The notes beneath the pieces were generated by a model. It was not told the origin of the DNA. It saw only the letters and a program-made list of their open reading frames with translations, and ran no database searches. Of a stretch of 34,758 nt of DNA, positions 1 through 8,606 are shown one piece after another. Each line of letters begins with the position of its first letter. Position 1 is the stretch's first letter. The position numbers and the translations under genes are program-made. This stretch comes from Gammaproteobacteria bacterium (GTDB lineage Bacteria > Pseudomonadota > Gammaproteobacteria > Coxiellales > Coxiellaceae), in the NCBI GenBank assembly GCA_030425685.1, contig JAUIAD010000030.1, positions 1-34,758 of the forward strand. The letters are read 5' to 3'.

Positions 1-24
1 CATGCTTTCCATGGGGGTTAACTC

Positions 25-56
25 CTTATGAGCGAAAAAGCTCATGGGTTGTTTTT
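25..56 (+). terminator. Possible intrinsic terminator of an upstream gene
   Basis: The arms ATGAGC (28-33) and GCTCAT (40-45) enclose a GAAAAA loop. The stem extends through G.U pairs to about 25/48 and is followed by a T-rich TTGTTTTT run. It would end a gene lying left of the window. The stem is weak, so the call is tentative. Confidence 0.35.
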
Positions 57-123
57 GGGGCCCCCATCTTACTCCATTTTTTTCAACAAGTTAAAGCATC
101 TCTCTCTTAAGTTGACGCGTATG

Positions 124-203
124 CGCGGCGGCGCAAAGGGGCGGCGGACGCGGAGACACCTTAACTCCAACCTCCGCGTCCGCCGCCCCTTTGCGTCGCC
201 GCG
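124..203. repeat. Family A long inverted repeat (copy 1)
   Basis: Two 32-bp arms (124-155 and 172-203) are reverse complements with one mismatch, separated by a 16-bp loop. The arms are very G/C-rich in AT-rich surroundings and carry the GCAAAGGGGCGGCGGACGCG core. Open reading frames on both strands here are by-products of the palindrome. The rest of 1-349 holds no gene; the ABC transporter ribosome-binding site (GGAG, about 341) is at its right edge. Confidence 0.85.
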
Positions 204-349
204 TAAGATTGGCGCCGCAGTACAGTTATTAAAACGCCATTTCAACCCCGTCGCACCCAACAGTACAGACAACTTAACATTTCCTTAATAAATAAGCGCT
301 AAAATAATACTTCATCATCTTCCCTTAATGATTAAAGTATGGAGTTGCA

Positions 350-2392
350 ATGCGAAGATTACTTGCCAGTATTCAACATTACGCGAGTCGCCTGATACCA
401 ACTTTCGATTATCATAGGGTTAGCAGTGATGACCCGGTGACTGATATCGATTTAGAGTTAGCACCCTTGCAACCCGCTGTAAAAACAAACGTTCTCCGTG
501 ATGTTGCTGGCTTAATGCTAACGCGAGAAAACATACCGAGTATTTCTTTCGCTCTTGTCCTTACCTTCACCGGCATAGTATTAAATTTCTTAGGGCCTTA
601 TTTGTTAGGGAAAACAATAACCTCCTTACGCGACAATGAAGATGCGGAATTTTTAGGCGAGAAATTTTCACTATCCTCAATGGTCGTTATGTTGTTTCTT
701 GCACATACATTAGCGCAAATAGTGCCAATTATTCGTGATAAGGCGTTGGTGTCCGTTGGGGCGACAACAACGCAACGTTTGCTGACAAACATTACTGAGC
801 ACCTGCTAAGAAAAACATTGCATGATCATGTTAATACCACATTAGCGAAGAAAATGTACCTGGTGCAAAAGGGATTTCCAGTGGCGAATATTAGTATTCC
901 ATTGCTAACACAAATTATACCTACTTTTTTAGAAATTGGTTTTGCCATACTGATGCTATCCAGTCAATATGGAGCGGGTATGGGAATAGGGATGGCATCA
1001 ACACTTTTACTTTACACCGGTTATAGTGCTGCAACAGCAGGGTCAATAGTGCATTCGCGAGAGCGAATGTTGCATTCAGGTAATGCGGCGTGGGGAGAAA
1101 TTAATGGTGCCATTAAAAACTATAAAAGCATTCATGATTTTGACTTGCTGGCTAATGTTCTAAAATCTGTTGAAGAAAGTACGATTAAAGCCGCAGATGC
1201 AGAGAAGATGGCAAAGAATACACCTTTGAATATTAGTGTTGGACATGTCTTTATTGCTCGTTTTAGCTCTTTATTAGTTGCTTTATATATTGGTCGTGGT
1301 GTTGCAGGTGGGCAATATGCGTTACAAGAATTTATTGCTATTATTGCCTATCTGAATAAATTATCGACGTTGATTCCTGCCTTTGGTTCCTCAGTGAATG
1401 AAATTTTCGCTGCTATCCCTGATATGAAATTTGTTTTTGGGCAGTTACAAACGCCGTCAAAGGTTGTTGATGATTATCCTTATGTTGAAATGAAAATTGT
1501 TAAGCCAACGATCGAGTTTAAGGGCGTTGCTTTTTCTTATCCTCCACGTCCGGGTGAGGCTATTAATGCGCCTGTGTTACATAATCTTGATTTGTTAATA
1601 AAGTCAGGACAGACGGTTGCATTGGTGAGTAAAAGTGGCGGTGGTAAGTCTACTATTTACAATTTATTATTTCGTTATTATATGCCGACTAAAGGCAATA
1701 TTTACATTGATGGTGTCGATATTTTTTCTGTTAGCTTGCGCTCTTTAAGAAAAAATATTGGTTTAATAGGGCAGTCACCTAATCTTTCACCGGGTACTAT
1801 TAGAGAAAATATATTAAATGGTTGTGCTAATGCACATGAAATGACAGATGAAGATATTATGCGAATGGCACGAATCTTAGGTTTTGAGGAACTTATTGAT
1901 AGCTTTGCTAAAGGCTTGAATACTGATATTGGTGTTGATGGTTTGACTTTATCGGGTGGTCAGCGGCAAAGAATAGCCATTTTGCGGGGTATGCTAAAGC
2001 CCTGTAAGATTCGTTTATTTGATGAAATTACCGCTTCTCTTGATGCCAACTCTGCTGCCGCGGTGATGAAAGGCATCCGTCAAATAACAGCGCAGGAGGG
2101 TAATACCTCATTGATGGTTACCCACAAATTATTAGAAGCACAGCATGTTGATCAAATTGCTGTTCTTGACCAGGGGGGAATTGTTGATGTTGGCACGCAT
2201 AGTGAGTTGTTACAGCGGTGTCCATTATATCAAGCATTATGGTCGCAGCAACAGGATAAAACCTGCGCCTGTGGTGATGAAAAAGCAATCGTTTTTAATG
2301 GTAGGAACGGACTTTTTGCAGCGGATGGTCGACAGCAAGGTGTTTCTGAGGTTGTTGTAACCGCGGATCTTGATATCTCAATTGCTATGTAA
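350..2392 (+). CDS. ABC transporter, fused membrane and ATPase domains (half-exporter)
   Basis: This 680-residue exporter-type ABC half-transporter probably works as a homodimer in the inner membrane; its substrate is unknown. The membrane domain spans about residues 60-330. The nucleotide-binding domain follows: Walker A SKSGGGKST (427-435, with Ser replacing the first Gly of GxxGxGKS/T), signature LSGGQ (534-538), Walker B IRLFDE (554-559), D-loop SLD and switch His592. It is ABCB/Atm1-like in layout. A tail of about 45 residues after the ATPase core contains a CAC cysteine cluster and is not typical. The ATG is preceded by GGAG at good spacing. No partner permease or periplasmic protein is adjacent, so the gene appears to stand alone. 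The family assignment is firm; the transported compound cannot be read from the sequence. Confidence 0.9.
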   Translation: MRRLLASIQHYASRLIPTFDYHRVSSDDPVTDIDLELAPLQPAVKTNVLRDVAGLMLTRENIPSISFALVLTFTGIVLNFLGPYLLGKTITSLRDNEDAEFLGEKFSLSSMVVMLFLAHTLAQIVPIIRDKALVSVGATTTQRLLTNITEHLLRKTLHDHVNTTLAKKMYLVQKGFPVANISIPLLTQIIPTFLEIGFAILMLSSQYGAGMGIGMASTLLLYTGYSAATAGSIVHSRERMLHSGNAAWGEINGAIKNYKSIHDFDLLANVLKSVEESTIKAADAEKMAKNTPLNISVGHVFIARFSSLLVALYIGRGVAGGQYALQEFIAIIAYLNKLSTLIPAFGSSVNEIFAAIPDMKFVFGQLQTPSKVVDDYPYVEMKIVKPTIEFKGVAFSYPPRPGEAINAPVLHNLDLLIKSGQTVALVSKSGGGKSTIYNLLFRYYMPTKGNIYIDGVDIFSVSLRSLRKNIGLIGQSPNLSPGTIRENILNGCANAHEMTDEDIMRMARILGFEELIDSFAKGLNTDIGVDGLTLSGGQRQRIAILRGMLKPCKIRLFDEITASLDANSAAAVMKGIRQITAQEGNTSLMVTHKLLEAQHVDQIAVLDQGGIVDVGTHSELLQRCPLYQALWSQQQDKTCACGDEKAIVFNGRNGLFAADGRQQGVSEVVVTADLDISIAM

Positions 2393-2516
2393 AGGCCTGT
2401 CAGTGGTGTTGACTATGTTGCGTTTTTGGTGATTTGAAAGAAGTTTTAAGATGCTAAGAGCTTGATAATTTTTTTAGATCGCCCTAAGCTTGGCTTATAT
2501 TAAGAAGGAATTTAAT

Positions 2517-3863
2517 ATGAGTCTCTCTAAAGGTGATCGAGTTCATAATTTATACTCGCTAAATGAAAAGCCTGCCTATCAACACGCACTGCTGATTTCT
2601 TTGCAGTACATCGTTAAATTTGGTTTGTTAACTATCTTGCCGCTAATGATTGGGCGAGCAGCTGGAGTTTCACACGCTGTGCTGTTAAGTTTTGTAAGTA
2701 TTTCTTTGCTAGGAGGGGCTTTATCTTCTTTTCTCTTACAATGTAAAGAGCCTTTTGGTGCGTATTGTTTTATCCCAAGTATTGCCTCAGTCTCATATTT
2801 TGCCTGCTTATTGCAGGTGGCGAGGACCTCTGATATTCATCATGTTTTAGGTGCTGGTATTATTATTGGGGTTGCTCAGCTGTTATGTAGTTTTCTATTT
2901 AAATTTATAAAAAAATTATTAACTATTGAGTTAGCCGGATTGGGTTTATTTGCTTTAGGTGTTTGGGCTGCAACGCTCGGGGTGCAGCAGTTTTTTTATC
3001 CTAGTGGGTTAGGCCGTATTATTATTCATGGTGAAACGTTAGGTACACCGATACAGCCGGCTGCTTTGCTGGGGTTGTTGGTCTTGTTCGTTATGCTGAC
3101 TTGTATTTTTGTTCGTGGATTTCGTACTATCGCGATTCTTGTTGGTATGTTGGTGGGGTGGGTTATTGGTGGTAGATTAGGATATGTCAGATCGGGTGAT
3201 ATGCAATTATTTTATCATGCGCCATGGTTTTATTTTCCACATTATTTTTTAAAAATATCTTTTCAATTTAGCTTTTGGCAAATTGTACTTTTTATTATTG
3301 TTGGTATTTATGCAAGCTTCATTTGTTTTTCACTAGTAACGATTATTATGCATGAGAATGTTGACAATTGGCGCGAATGTTATATTAAACGCAGCGTTGG
3401 CGGTAATATGGTGGCCGGCTTTGCTGCCGCTATTACCAGTGTGTTGGGTGGGTATCCATCGACGCCTATTCAGGGGTCTATTGGCGATATGATTACAACG
3501 CGTGCTTACAGCCGTAGTATTGCTTGGATTTATGCTTTGTGCTTATTAGTTCTTAGCTTTATGCCTAAGTTATCGTTATTTCTTATTACTATGCCTGCGG
3601 CTGCTAATGGGGCGGCAATAATATTGATGGGCGGTATGATGGCAGTTAAGGGCTTGCGTTTAGTGGGCTTTACGCATTTAAATCCAGCGCAGCTTAAGGC
3701 GTTTTCTTATGCCGTATTGCTATTGGTTGTTTGGCAGCTTACACCGAAAATCTATAATTTGCCGGTATTAAAATATTTTACCAATGTAGGTTTTATTATT
3801 GGTTATATTGTTTTAGCGATGCTTCTATTGCTCTTTTCATGTCGAGGTCAGTATGCAAAATAA
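2517..3863 (+). CDS. NCS2-fold (xanthine/uracil permease-like) transporter, first of a tandem pair
   Basis: A 448-residue protein with about 12-14 membrane segments and the nucleobase:cation symporter-2 layout. Residues 311-323 (GGYPSTPIQGSIG, followed by DMITTRAYS) match the TM10 region of uracil permease UraA, where the family has a GENIG-type motif. The family's TM10 acidic residue falls on Gly here. The TM8 region (about GIYASFICFSL) also lacks the usual Glu. It may therefore use a different coupling or carry a different substrate. An in-frame TTG at 2490 was rejected as the start because ATG 2517 has an AAGAAGGAA ribosome-binding site. It overlaps the next gene by 11 bp, so the two are almost certainly co-transcribed. 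Family placement is good; nucleobase transport is not proven. Confidence 0.8.
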   Translation: MSLSKGDRVHNLYSLNEKPAYQHALLISLQYIVKFGLLTILPLMIGRAAGVSHAVLLSFVSISLLGGALSSFLLQCKEPFGAYCFIPSIASVSYFACLLQVARTSDIHHVLGAGIIIGVAQLLCSFLFKFIKKLLTIELAGLGLFALGVWAATLGVQQFFYPSGLGRIIIHGETLGTPIQPAALLGLLVLFVMLTCIFVRGFRTIAILVGMLVGWVIGGRLGYVRSGDMQLFYHAPWFYFPHYFLKISFQFSFWQIVLFIIVGIYASFICFSLVTIIMHENVDNWRECYIKRSVGGNMVAGFAAAITSVLGGYPSTPIQGSIGDMITTRAYSRSIAWIYALCLLVLSFMPKLSLFLITMPAAANGAAIILMGGMMAVKGLRLVGFTHLNPAQLKAFSYAVLLLVVWQLTPKIYNLPVLKYFTNVGFIIGYIVLAMLLLLFSCRGQYAK

Positions 3864-5202
3864 GTCGCGTAATCCAGATTTAAAATATGCTTTTAATGAA
3901 AATATGTCATTAGGAGTCAAGATTTTGCTGGCCATTCAGTATATGGTGCCTAATATGGTTTCTTTAATGTTTCCTATATTGGCCATGCAAATTGTATCTG
4001 TGCCAGCGAGTCAGGCTGAAAGTGTGTTAAGTATTACAATGCTGATTATGGCACTGGTTACTTTTTTACAATCCCGTCGTTTCAAAAAATTAACCGCTGG
4101 GATGTTGTTGCCGCCTAGTGTTGCGCCTCCCTATCTGGCACCATCAATTCTTGCTATCAAAACAGGTGGTCTGTCGCTTATTTTTGGCATGACGATGATT
4201 GCTGGCGTGGTGCAAGTGGGGTTAAGTTTTGTTGTCCGTCATATACGTCGCTTTATTCCAGTGGAAATTGCTTCTTTAGTACTGTTACTTATTGGATTTG
4301 AATTGGGTGGTTTTTCTTTCCATCTTTATACCAATATTCATGTGCCGTTACTGTTGGGGTTTAAGAAAGTTCTCTTTTATGCGGTGGTTTTTATACCGCT
4401 TGTATTAATATTAATATTTGATCAATTTTGCGGGCCGCATTTAAAAACTTATGCAATTGTCTGTGCTGTGATTATTGGCTATGTTTTTATTTGGTTGTTT
4501 GGTTTTATGGATCCACAGCATATTGCCACCATTCAACATGCTAGTTGGTTCTTTGTTCCTCATTTATTTGTTGGGCAGTATCGATTTTCAAGTGATTTAA
4601 TTATTCCTTTTATTTTTTCAGCGGTTATTTGTGTGATTAAAATTATTGGTTCAGTATCGGCGATGCAGGAGATTCAAAGCAAAGAAGTCCAGCCGATTGA
4701 TTTTAATCGTTTATCGCGTGCTAATTTTGTTGATGGTTTGGGGACTTTGTTAGCAGGCGTCTTTGGCACTTTGGGGATGAATGCTAGTTCTAGTGGTGTT
4801 GCTTTGTCTTTATCTAAAGGGGTTACTAGTCGGTTTATTGCTGGACCTTTAGCTATTATGTTGATCTTGCCAGCTTTTATGCCCAAGGCTAGTTTGGTTT
4901 TGTTGTATATTCCGCATGCTGTTATGGCGGCGGTGTTGTTGGATCTTGGTAGTGCGTTGGTTAAAAGTAGTTGCGTTATTTTGTTAAAAAGCTTTAATCG
5001 CTTGAGCGTGCAGCTTTATGTTGGTATAGGTTTAACCGTTGGCTTAAGTTATGATATTTATCCGCAGATCTATCAGCAGCTGCCGCAGAGTTTGCATATG
5101 TTGATTGGCTCTAGTGTCGCTTTGGCTATGTTGTTTGCGGTGGTGGTGTTTTTGTTTTCTTCTTTTTTTATTCGTTTTGTTGTGGGGCGGGGTGTGGAGT
5201 GA
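3853..5202 (+). CDS. NCS2-fold transporter, second of the tandem pair
   Basis: This 449-residue multi-spanning protein is a divergent paralogue of its upstream neighbour, which it overlaps by 11 bp. Its start is supported by GAGG just upstream of ATG. The N-terminal LAIQYMVPNMVSLMFPIL segment resembles the QYxxPN entry of xanthine permeases, and IPVEIASLVLLLIGFEL resembles the family's central helix. The TM10 signature region reads NASSSGVALSLSKGVTSR: the GVxSR end is kept, but the family's Q/E-N-x-G residues are replaced by S/G/A. In the TM8 region a Lys (CVIKIIGSVSAMQEI) sits where the Glu is expected. With both members lacking the canonical acids, they may form an obligate pair or an unusual carrier. 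That last point is inference. Confidence 0.78.
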   Translation: MQNKSRNPDLKYAFNENMSLGVKILLAIQYMVPNMVSLMFPILAMQIVSVPASQAESVLSITMLIMALVTFLQSRRFKKLTAGMLLPPSVAPPYLAPSILAIKTGGLSLIFGMTMIAGVVQVGLSFVVRHIRRFIPVEIASLVLLLIGFELGGFSFHLYTNIHVPLLLGFKKVLFYAVVFIPLVLILIFDQFCGPHLKTYAIVCAVIIGYVFIWLFGFMDPQHIATIQHASWFFVPHLFVGQYRFSSDLIIPFIFSAVICVIKIIGSVSAMQEIQSKEVQPIDFNRLSRANFVDGLGTLLAGVFGTLGMNASSSGVALSLSKGVTSRFIAGPLAIMLILPAFMPKASLVLLYIPHAVMAAVLLDLGSALVKSSCVILLKSFNRLSVQLYVGIGLTVGLSYDIYPQIYQQLPQSLHMLIGSSVALAMLFAVVVFLFSSFFIRFVVGRGVE

Positions 5203-5230
5203 GTTATTTGGGTTTGATTTTTTTGGGTTT

Positions 5231-5284
5231 GATTTGTTTCACGCAAAGGCGCTGAGGGGGCGCTAAGGGCGCTAAGTTTTTTTT
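5231..5284. repeat. Family A repeat, unpaired half copy
   Basis: GATTTGTTTCACGC followed by AAAGGCGCTGAGGG and similar units, ending in CTAAG and a T run, matches one arm of the family A palindromes at 10288 and 17847. No matching second arm lies nearby, so this is a half element or a decayed copy. It sits just after the second NCS2 gene. Confidence 0.7.
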
Positions 5285-5367
5285 GTTTGTTGGGGTTGGG
5301 TTTATTTTTAGATGTCTTTGCTTGGTTGGTGTTTCTGTGTTATAAATGTTGTTCTTATTAGGTGCTG

Positions 5368-5685
5368 ATGAGCGTTATTATGCCTCGAGTTTATCAGAAA
5401 ATTGCTGCTAACTTATTAATATTGCTATCTTTGTTGATGGTGTTGCAGGCGCCGCATGTATTTATTAGACAGAAGGTGACTGTTGTTACCTTGCCTTGTG
5501 GTAAGACGACGACAACAACCACTAGTCAGAGTTCTAGTTGTAGTTCACAACTTTCGGCACAGGCGTTTCCGTTGATTTCTTTTGATTTTATAACGCCAGT
5601 ATTACGCTTTATGTTTAATAGTGATATTGTTTTACGATCTACTTTTGATATTGTTTCTTCTCTTTTTAAACCTCCGCGACTTTAA
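5368..5685 (+). CDS. Small hypothetical membrane-anchored or secreted protein
   Basis: This encodes a 105-residue protein that I do not recognise. The N-terminus has a basic stretch followed by a hydrophobic helix (IAANLLILLSLLMVL), which could be a signal peptide or membrane anchor. A low-complexity Thr/Ser stretch follows, with a Cys on each side (PCGK...SSSCSS). The C-terminal part is hydrophobic and ends KPPRL. ATG 5368 is preferred over an in-frame GTG at 5362 because AGGTG lies just before it; ATG 5380 is also possible. It lies 300 bp upstream of the dsbD-like gene on the same strand. The two cysteines make a redox or metal partner role imaginable, but nothing shows this. Confidence 0.5.
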   Translation: MSVIMPRVYQKIAANLLILLSLLMVLQAPHVFIRQKVTVVTLPCGKTTTTTTSQSSSCSSQLSAQAFPLISFDFITPVLRFMFNSDIVLRSTFDIVSSLFKPPRL

Positions 5686-5985
5686 TTTTCCTTTTCTTTT
5701 TTTAAATTTGTGAGTTATTACTTTTTTGCTGCATAGTTATGTAGGGACGCTTATATGCCTGCACTTGATGTGTTGTGTCAGTATGCTAGCTATCAGTAAA
5801 TATAGGCAACTGTATTGTGGGTGATGTTTTGCCCAGCAAGGCTTGTTGTCGAATGGTAATAATAAAGTTATATAAATTGTATGTGATGTTGAAAAATCTA
5901 TTCTTTGAAGTGCTTTGGTATGCGCTTAAGTTAGATTTAGATAATTAATTTCTGACACCATGCAATCTATCTGTAAGAGGAAATT
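5686..5985. other. Gene-free stretch before dsbD
   Basis: This 300-bp AT-rich region has no credible ORF, tRNA or long palindrome. It must hold the dsbD promoter region. The only clear signal is an AAGAGGAAA ribosome-binding site ending about 7 bp before ATG 5986. Confidence 0.5.
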
Positions 5986-7482
5986 ATGAAAAAAATAATC
6001 ATTTTTCTTATGCTGGTTTTTAGTATAAGTAGTTTTAGTGCGTTTGCGTTTGCAGATGCTAGTCAGGTCAAACCCATGATTGATGCCCACGGTCAATGTA
6101 AAAGTAGGAAAATTTGCCTGCCACCTAACATGCCAGTATCAACGGTATCAACTGACGTGACCAGTAAGGCCGTCTCGCAATCATCCTATATTGAAAATAC
6201 CTTACGTCATAGCAATTTGTTATTGAGTTTGTTGATGTTTTTGGGGTTTGGGCTGTTGCTTGCTTTTACGCCTTGTGTGTTGCCAATGGTGCCAATATTG
6301 TCGGGAATTATTACCGGGCAAAAGCGCTGCACGACTTTTAAGGCATTTAAGCTTTCTTTAGTTTACGTGTTGTCAATGTCGATAACCTATGCCTTAGTTG
6401 GTGTTATTGCTGGCTCGGTAGGTTTTAGTTTGCAAACAATGTTGCAACGACCTTGGATTATTGCTGTGATGGCAGCCGTCTTTTTTGTTTTAGCGTTGTC
6501 GATGTTTGGGCTATTTCAAATTAAATTACCTGCACGTTTGTCCAGCAAAATGAATGATCTAAGTAATCGCCAGCAAAGAGGCTCTTATATTGGTGTTGCT
6601 GTGATGGGATTTTTGGCTACCTTGGTGGTGTCGCCGTGTGTGACCCCACCTTTGATTGGTGCCTTAACCTATATCACACAAAGTGGTGATGCGCTGTTAG
6701 GTGGTCTGGCTTTATTTATGATGGGGCTAGGTATGGGGATTCCATTAATTATTATTGGTACCAGTAATGGGGCGTTGCTACCGCGAGTAGGTCAATGGAT
6801 GAATACCATTAAAAATATTTCTGGGGTATTGTTATTGGTTGTTGTGGTGTGGATGCTTGCGCGTATTCTACCCTCTTTGACCATTTCATTTGTCGTTGCT
6901 TTTATGTTGATTGTTATTTCAATATATATGGGCGTGTTGTCATTTAAAGAAAGAAACTCAGGGTTTTTAAAATTTCAACATGCGCTTAGTGTTGTAGCAT
7001 TGATTTATGGTGTTTCCATATTTACGGGTGCTTTGCAAGGTAATAGTAGTTTATGGACGCCTTTGGCTATCTCACGTGCAGCAAATGTGGTGGGGCATAC
7101 TGAGGTTGGCGATAATAATCGCTTTATTAAAGTTGCTTCGTTAGCTGCTTTACAGAATCAATTGGTATTAGCTAAATCAGCGCATAAGCCTGCTTTTGTT
7201 GAATTTGCTGCTGACTGGTGTCCTGATTGTCAGTATATGCTGCATCATACTTTTACTGATCCTGGTGTTATTAAGGCACTCAATAAATTTGTGTTGATTC
7301 GTGCTGATATTACGAAAGATACCGGACCTGTTGTTAAGATGATGAAGGCATTTCACGTTATTGGCCCGCCGGTAATGTTTGTTTATAATTCTTCTGGCGA
7401 AATGATAAGAGGGTCGCGTTTAGTTGGGTTAACGAAGGCGCCGGCTTTTTTGAAGTATTTGCGCTCCTTGAAAAATCTGTAG
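5986..7482 (+). CDS. dsbD: DsbD-type thiol:disulfide interchange protein with minimal N-terminal domain
   Basis: This inner-membrane electron conduit passes reducing power from cytoplasmic thioredoxin to periplasmic thiols. It has 498 residues, against about 565 in E. coli. After a signal peptide (FSISSFSAFAFA), only about 45 residues precede the first membrane helix. They contain C38 and C44 in GQCKSRKICLPP, which matches the CX5C redox pair and following PP of the DsbD alpha domain. Nearly all of the Ig-like fold around that pair is missing. The transmembrane domain has FTPCVLP (C97) and SPCVTPP (C218), spaced as in E. coli. The C-terminal thioredoxin domain has WCPDC (C412/C415). The reading frame is intact. 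A REP palindrome follows directly. Function is secure; how the short N-terminus engages DsbC/DsbG-like partners is unknown. Confidence 0.9.
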   Translation: MKKIIIFLMLVFSISSFSAFAFADASQVKPMIDAHGQCKSRKICLPPNMPVSTVSTDVTSKAVSQSSYIENTLRHSNLLLSLLMFLGFGLLLAFTPCVLPMVPILSGIITGQKRCTTFKAFKLSLVYVLSMSITYALVGVIAGSVGFSLQTMLQRPWIIAVMAAVFFVLALSMFGLFQIKLPARLSSKMNDLSNRQQRGSYIGVAVMGFLATLVVSPCVTPPLIGALTYITQSGDALLGGLALFMMGLGMGIPLIIIGTSNGALLPRVGQWMNTIKNISGVLLLVVVVWMLARILPSLTISFVVAFMLIVISIYMGVLSFKERNSGFLKFQHALSVVALIYGVSIFTGALQGNSSLWTPLAISRAANVVGHTEVGDNNRFIKVASLAALQNQLVLAKSAHKPAFVEFAADWCPDCQYMLHHTFTDPGVIKALNKFVLIRADITKDTGPVVKMMKAFHVIGPPVMFVYNSSGEMIRGSRLVGLTKAPAFLKYLRSLKNL

Positions 7483-7490
7483 CAAAAGAA

Positions 7491-7510
7491 GGGCGCAGCA
7501 TGCTGCGCCC
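7491..7510. repeat. Family B REP-like palindrome between convergent genes
   Basis: GGGCGCAGCATGCTGCGCCC is a perfect 20-bp palindrome followed by CTAC. It lies between the ends of dsbD (+) and the 7521-8444 gene (-), where the transcript hairpin could help end transcription from both sides. It is the same core as in the doublets at 15236 and 25566. Confidence 0.85.
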
Positions 7511-7520
7511 CTACAGGGTT

Positions 7521-8444
7521 TTAATACTGGATGCTGTGGCTATTTTTTTGAGGTAGTTTTGTATTTTCAAGCCACCAGTTTGTTATTTCCTTGGCTGCCT
7601 TGTCGACATCTTTAAAATCAGTGACACCCATTCCCTTGAGTATTTTTAGGGATATTCCTTTGGTATGTAGTGAACAAAATAATGTTGAACCATATCCAGA
7701 GCTGGCATCATCTAGTACTTCGCGTAAGGTAATACGGCCTGCGCTTTTCCCACGCCAATATGAGTTTTTTGTATCAAAGGTAGCGCGTATCATAAGGAAA
7801 ATATTTACAGGATCAACAGGTGGTGCGATTGATGTTCCTTTGAATTCTGGTTGGTCTTTGCGAGTAATTTCCGGAAAATCATCTTCGCTAAAAATATTAT
7901 CGTTAACTAACATCCTTTTTAATTGCATTAATTCATTTTCATTCTTGCATCTCAGTACGCAGTCATTTTGAAATTCTTGGATAAATTGCTGTGCTGTTAA
8001 ATTTTTATAGAGTATGCTTCCGATGTTAAGCTTTTCCGCTAAGCTTAGCCTTTTATTTTTAATTTTATTTATCTGTTGTAAGAACTGTTTGCATGTTTGT
8101 TCTATTGGCTGTAAGAGTTGAATAGTTGGTAGCACATATTTAAGAGAATTACCTTTTACCGTATTAAATAATTGATGTAGTGCATCCCATAGCGTTTTTA
8201 CTAATTGTTCAAAATCGTTTTCCTTTTGAGGTAAGGATGTTAAAAAGATAACATTGCGACCATTATTAATTGAAAACATATGGCTGTTCTTTTTACCATG
8301 CAGGGTTAGTTTCTTTGTTATCTCAATAAAATTGCTGATGCCGCTGAGTTCAATTTTGTGCTCGCTGCGTATTTCCTCGATAATTCCTTGTGCTTTGTCA
8401 ATCAGTGCTTGTCCTTGTGGTGTTAAGCTTCTTTTTATTCGCAT
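7521..8444 (-). CDS. Hypothetical protein, possible effector
   Basis: A 307-residue soluble protein with no signal peptide or membrane segment, and I recognise no family. The N-terminal third is charged and helical (ALIDKAQGIIEEIRSEHKIE). The middle is rich in Lys, Leu and Gln with likely long helices. The C-terminal third contains an aromatic-rich patch (FDTKNSYWRGKSAGRITLRE) and ends SHSIQY. No clear Shine-Dalgarno sequence precedes the ATG. It is transcribed divergently from the poxB-like gene and convergently to dsbD, so it is probably monocistronic. Its isolation and lack of recognisable domain fit the other orphans in this window, but a secreted role is only a guess. Confidence 0.65.
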   Translation of the reverse strand: MRIKRSLTPQGQALIDKAQGIIEEIRSEHKIELSGISNFIEITKKLTLHGKKNSHMFSINNGRNVIFLTSLPQKENDFEQLVKTLWDALHQLFNTVKGNSLKYVLPTIQLLQPIEQTCKQFLQQINKIKNKRLSLAEKLNIGSILYKNLTAQQFIQEFQNDCVLRCKNENELMQLKRMLVNDNIFSEDDFPEITRKDQPEFKGTSIAPPVDPVNIFLMIRATFDTKNSYWRGKSAGRITLREVLDDASSGYGSTLFCSLHTKGISLKILKGMGVTDFKDVDKAAKEITNWWLENTKLPQKNSHSIQY

Positions 8445-8550
8445 TGTATATATATCGTTCTATAAGGTTGTTCTTTCCTGCTCATATTGTATCCATTAAG
8501 TGTGTATTATATCTAATATGTCTTAACGAAGTATTAAGTCCATAAGGTTT

Positions 8551-8579
8551 TTGAACAAATCTCTTTTGCCAGTTATCAT
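8551..8579 (+). promoter_or_regulatory. Predicted sigma-70 promoter for the poxB-like gene
   Basis: TTGAAC (8551-8556) and TATCAT (8574-8579) are separated by 17 bp. They place a transcript start near 8586, just before the AGGGAG ribosome-binding site and ATG 8607. Predicted by eye only. Confidence 0.45.
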
Positions 8580-8606
8580 TAAATAACGTTATACAGGGAG
8601 AAGCGC

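Noticed and set aside
28-288. Open reading frames on both strands over the first palindrome
   Set aside because: They mirror the inverted repeat, have no ribosome-binding site and no family resemblance.
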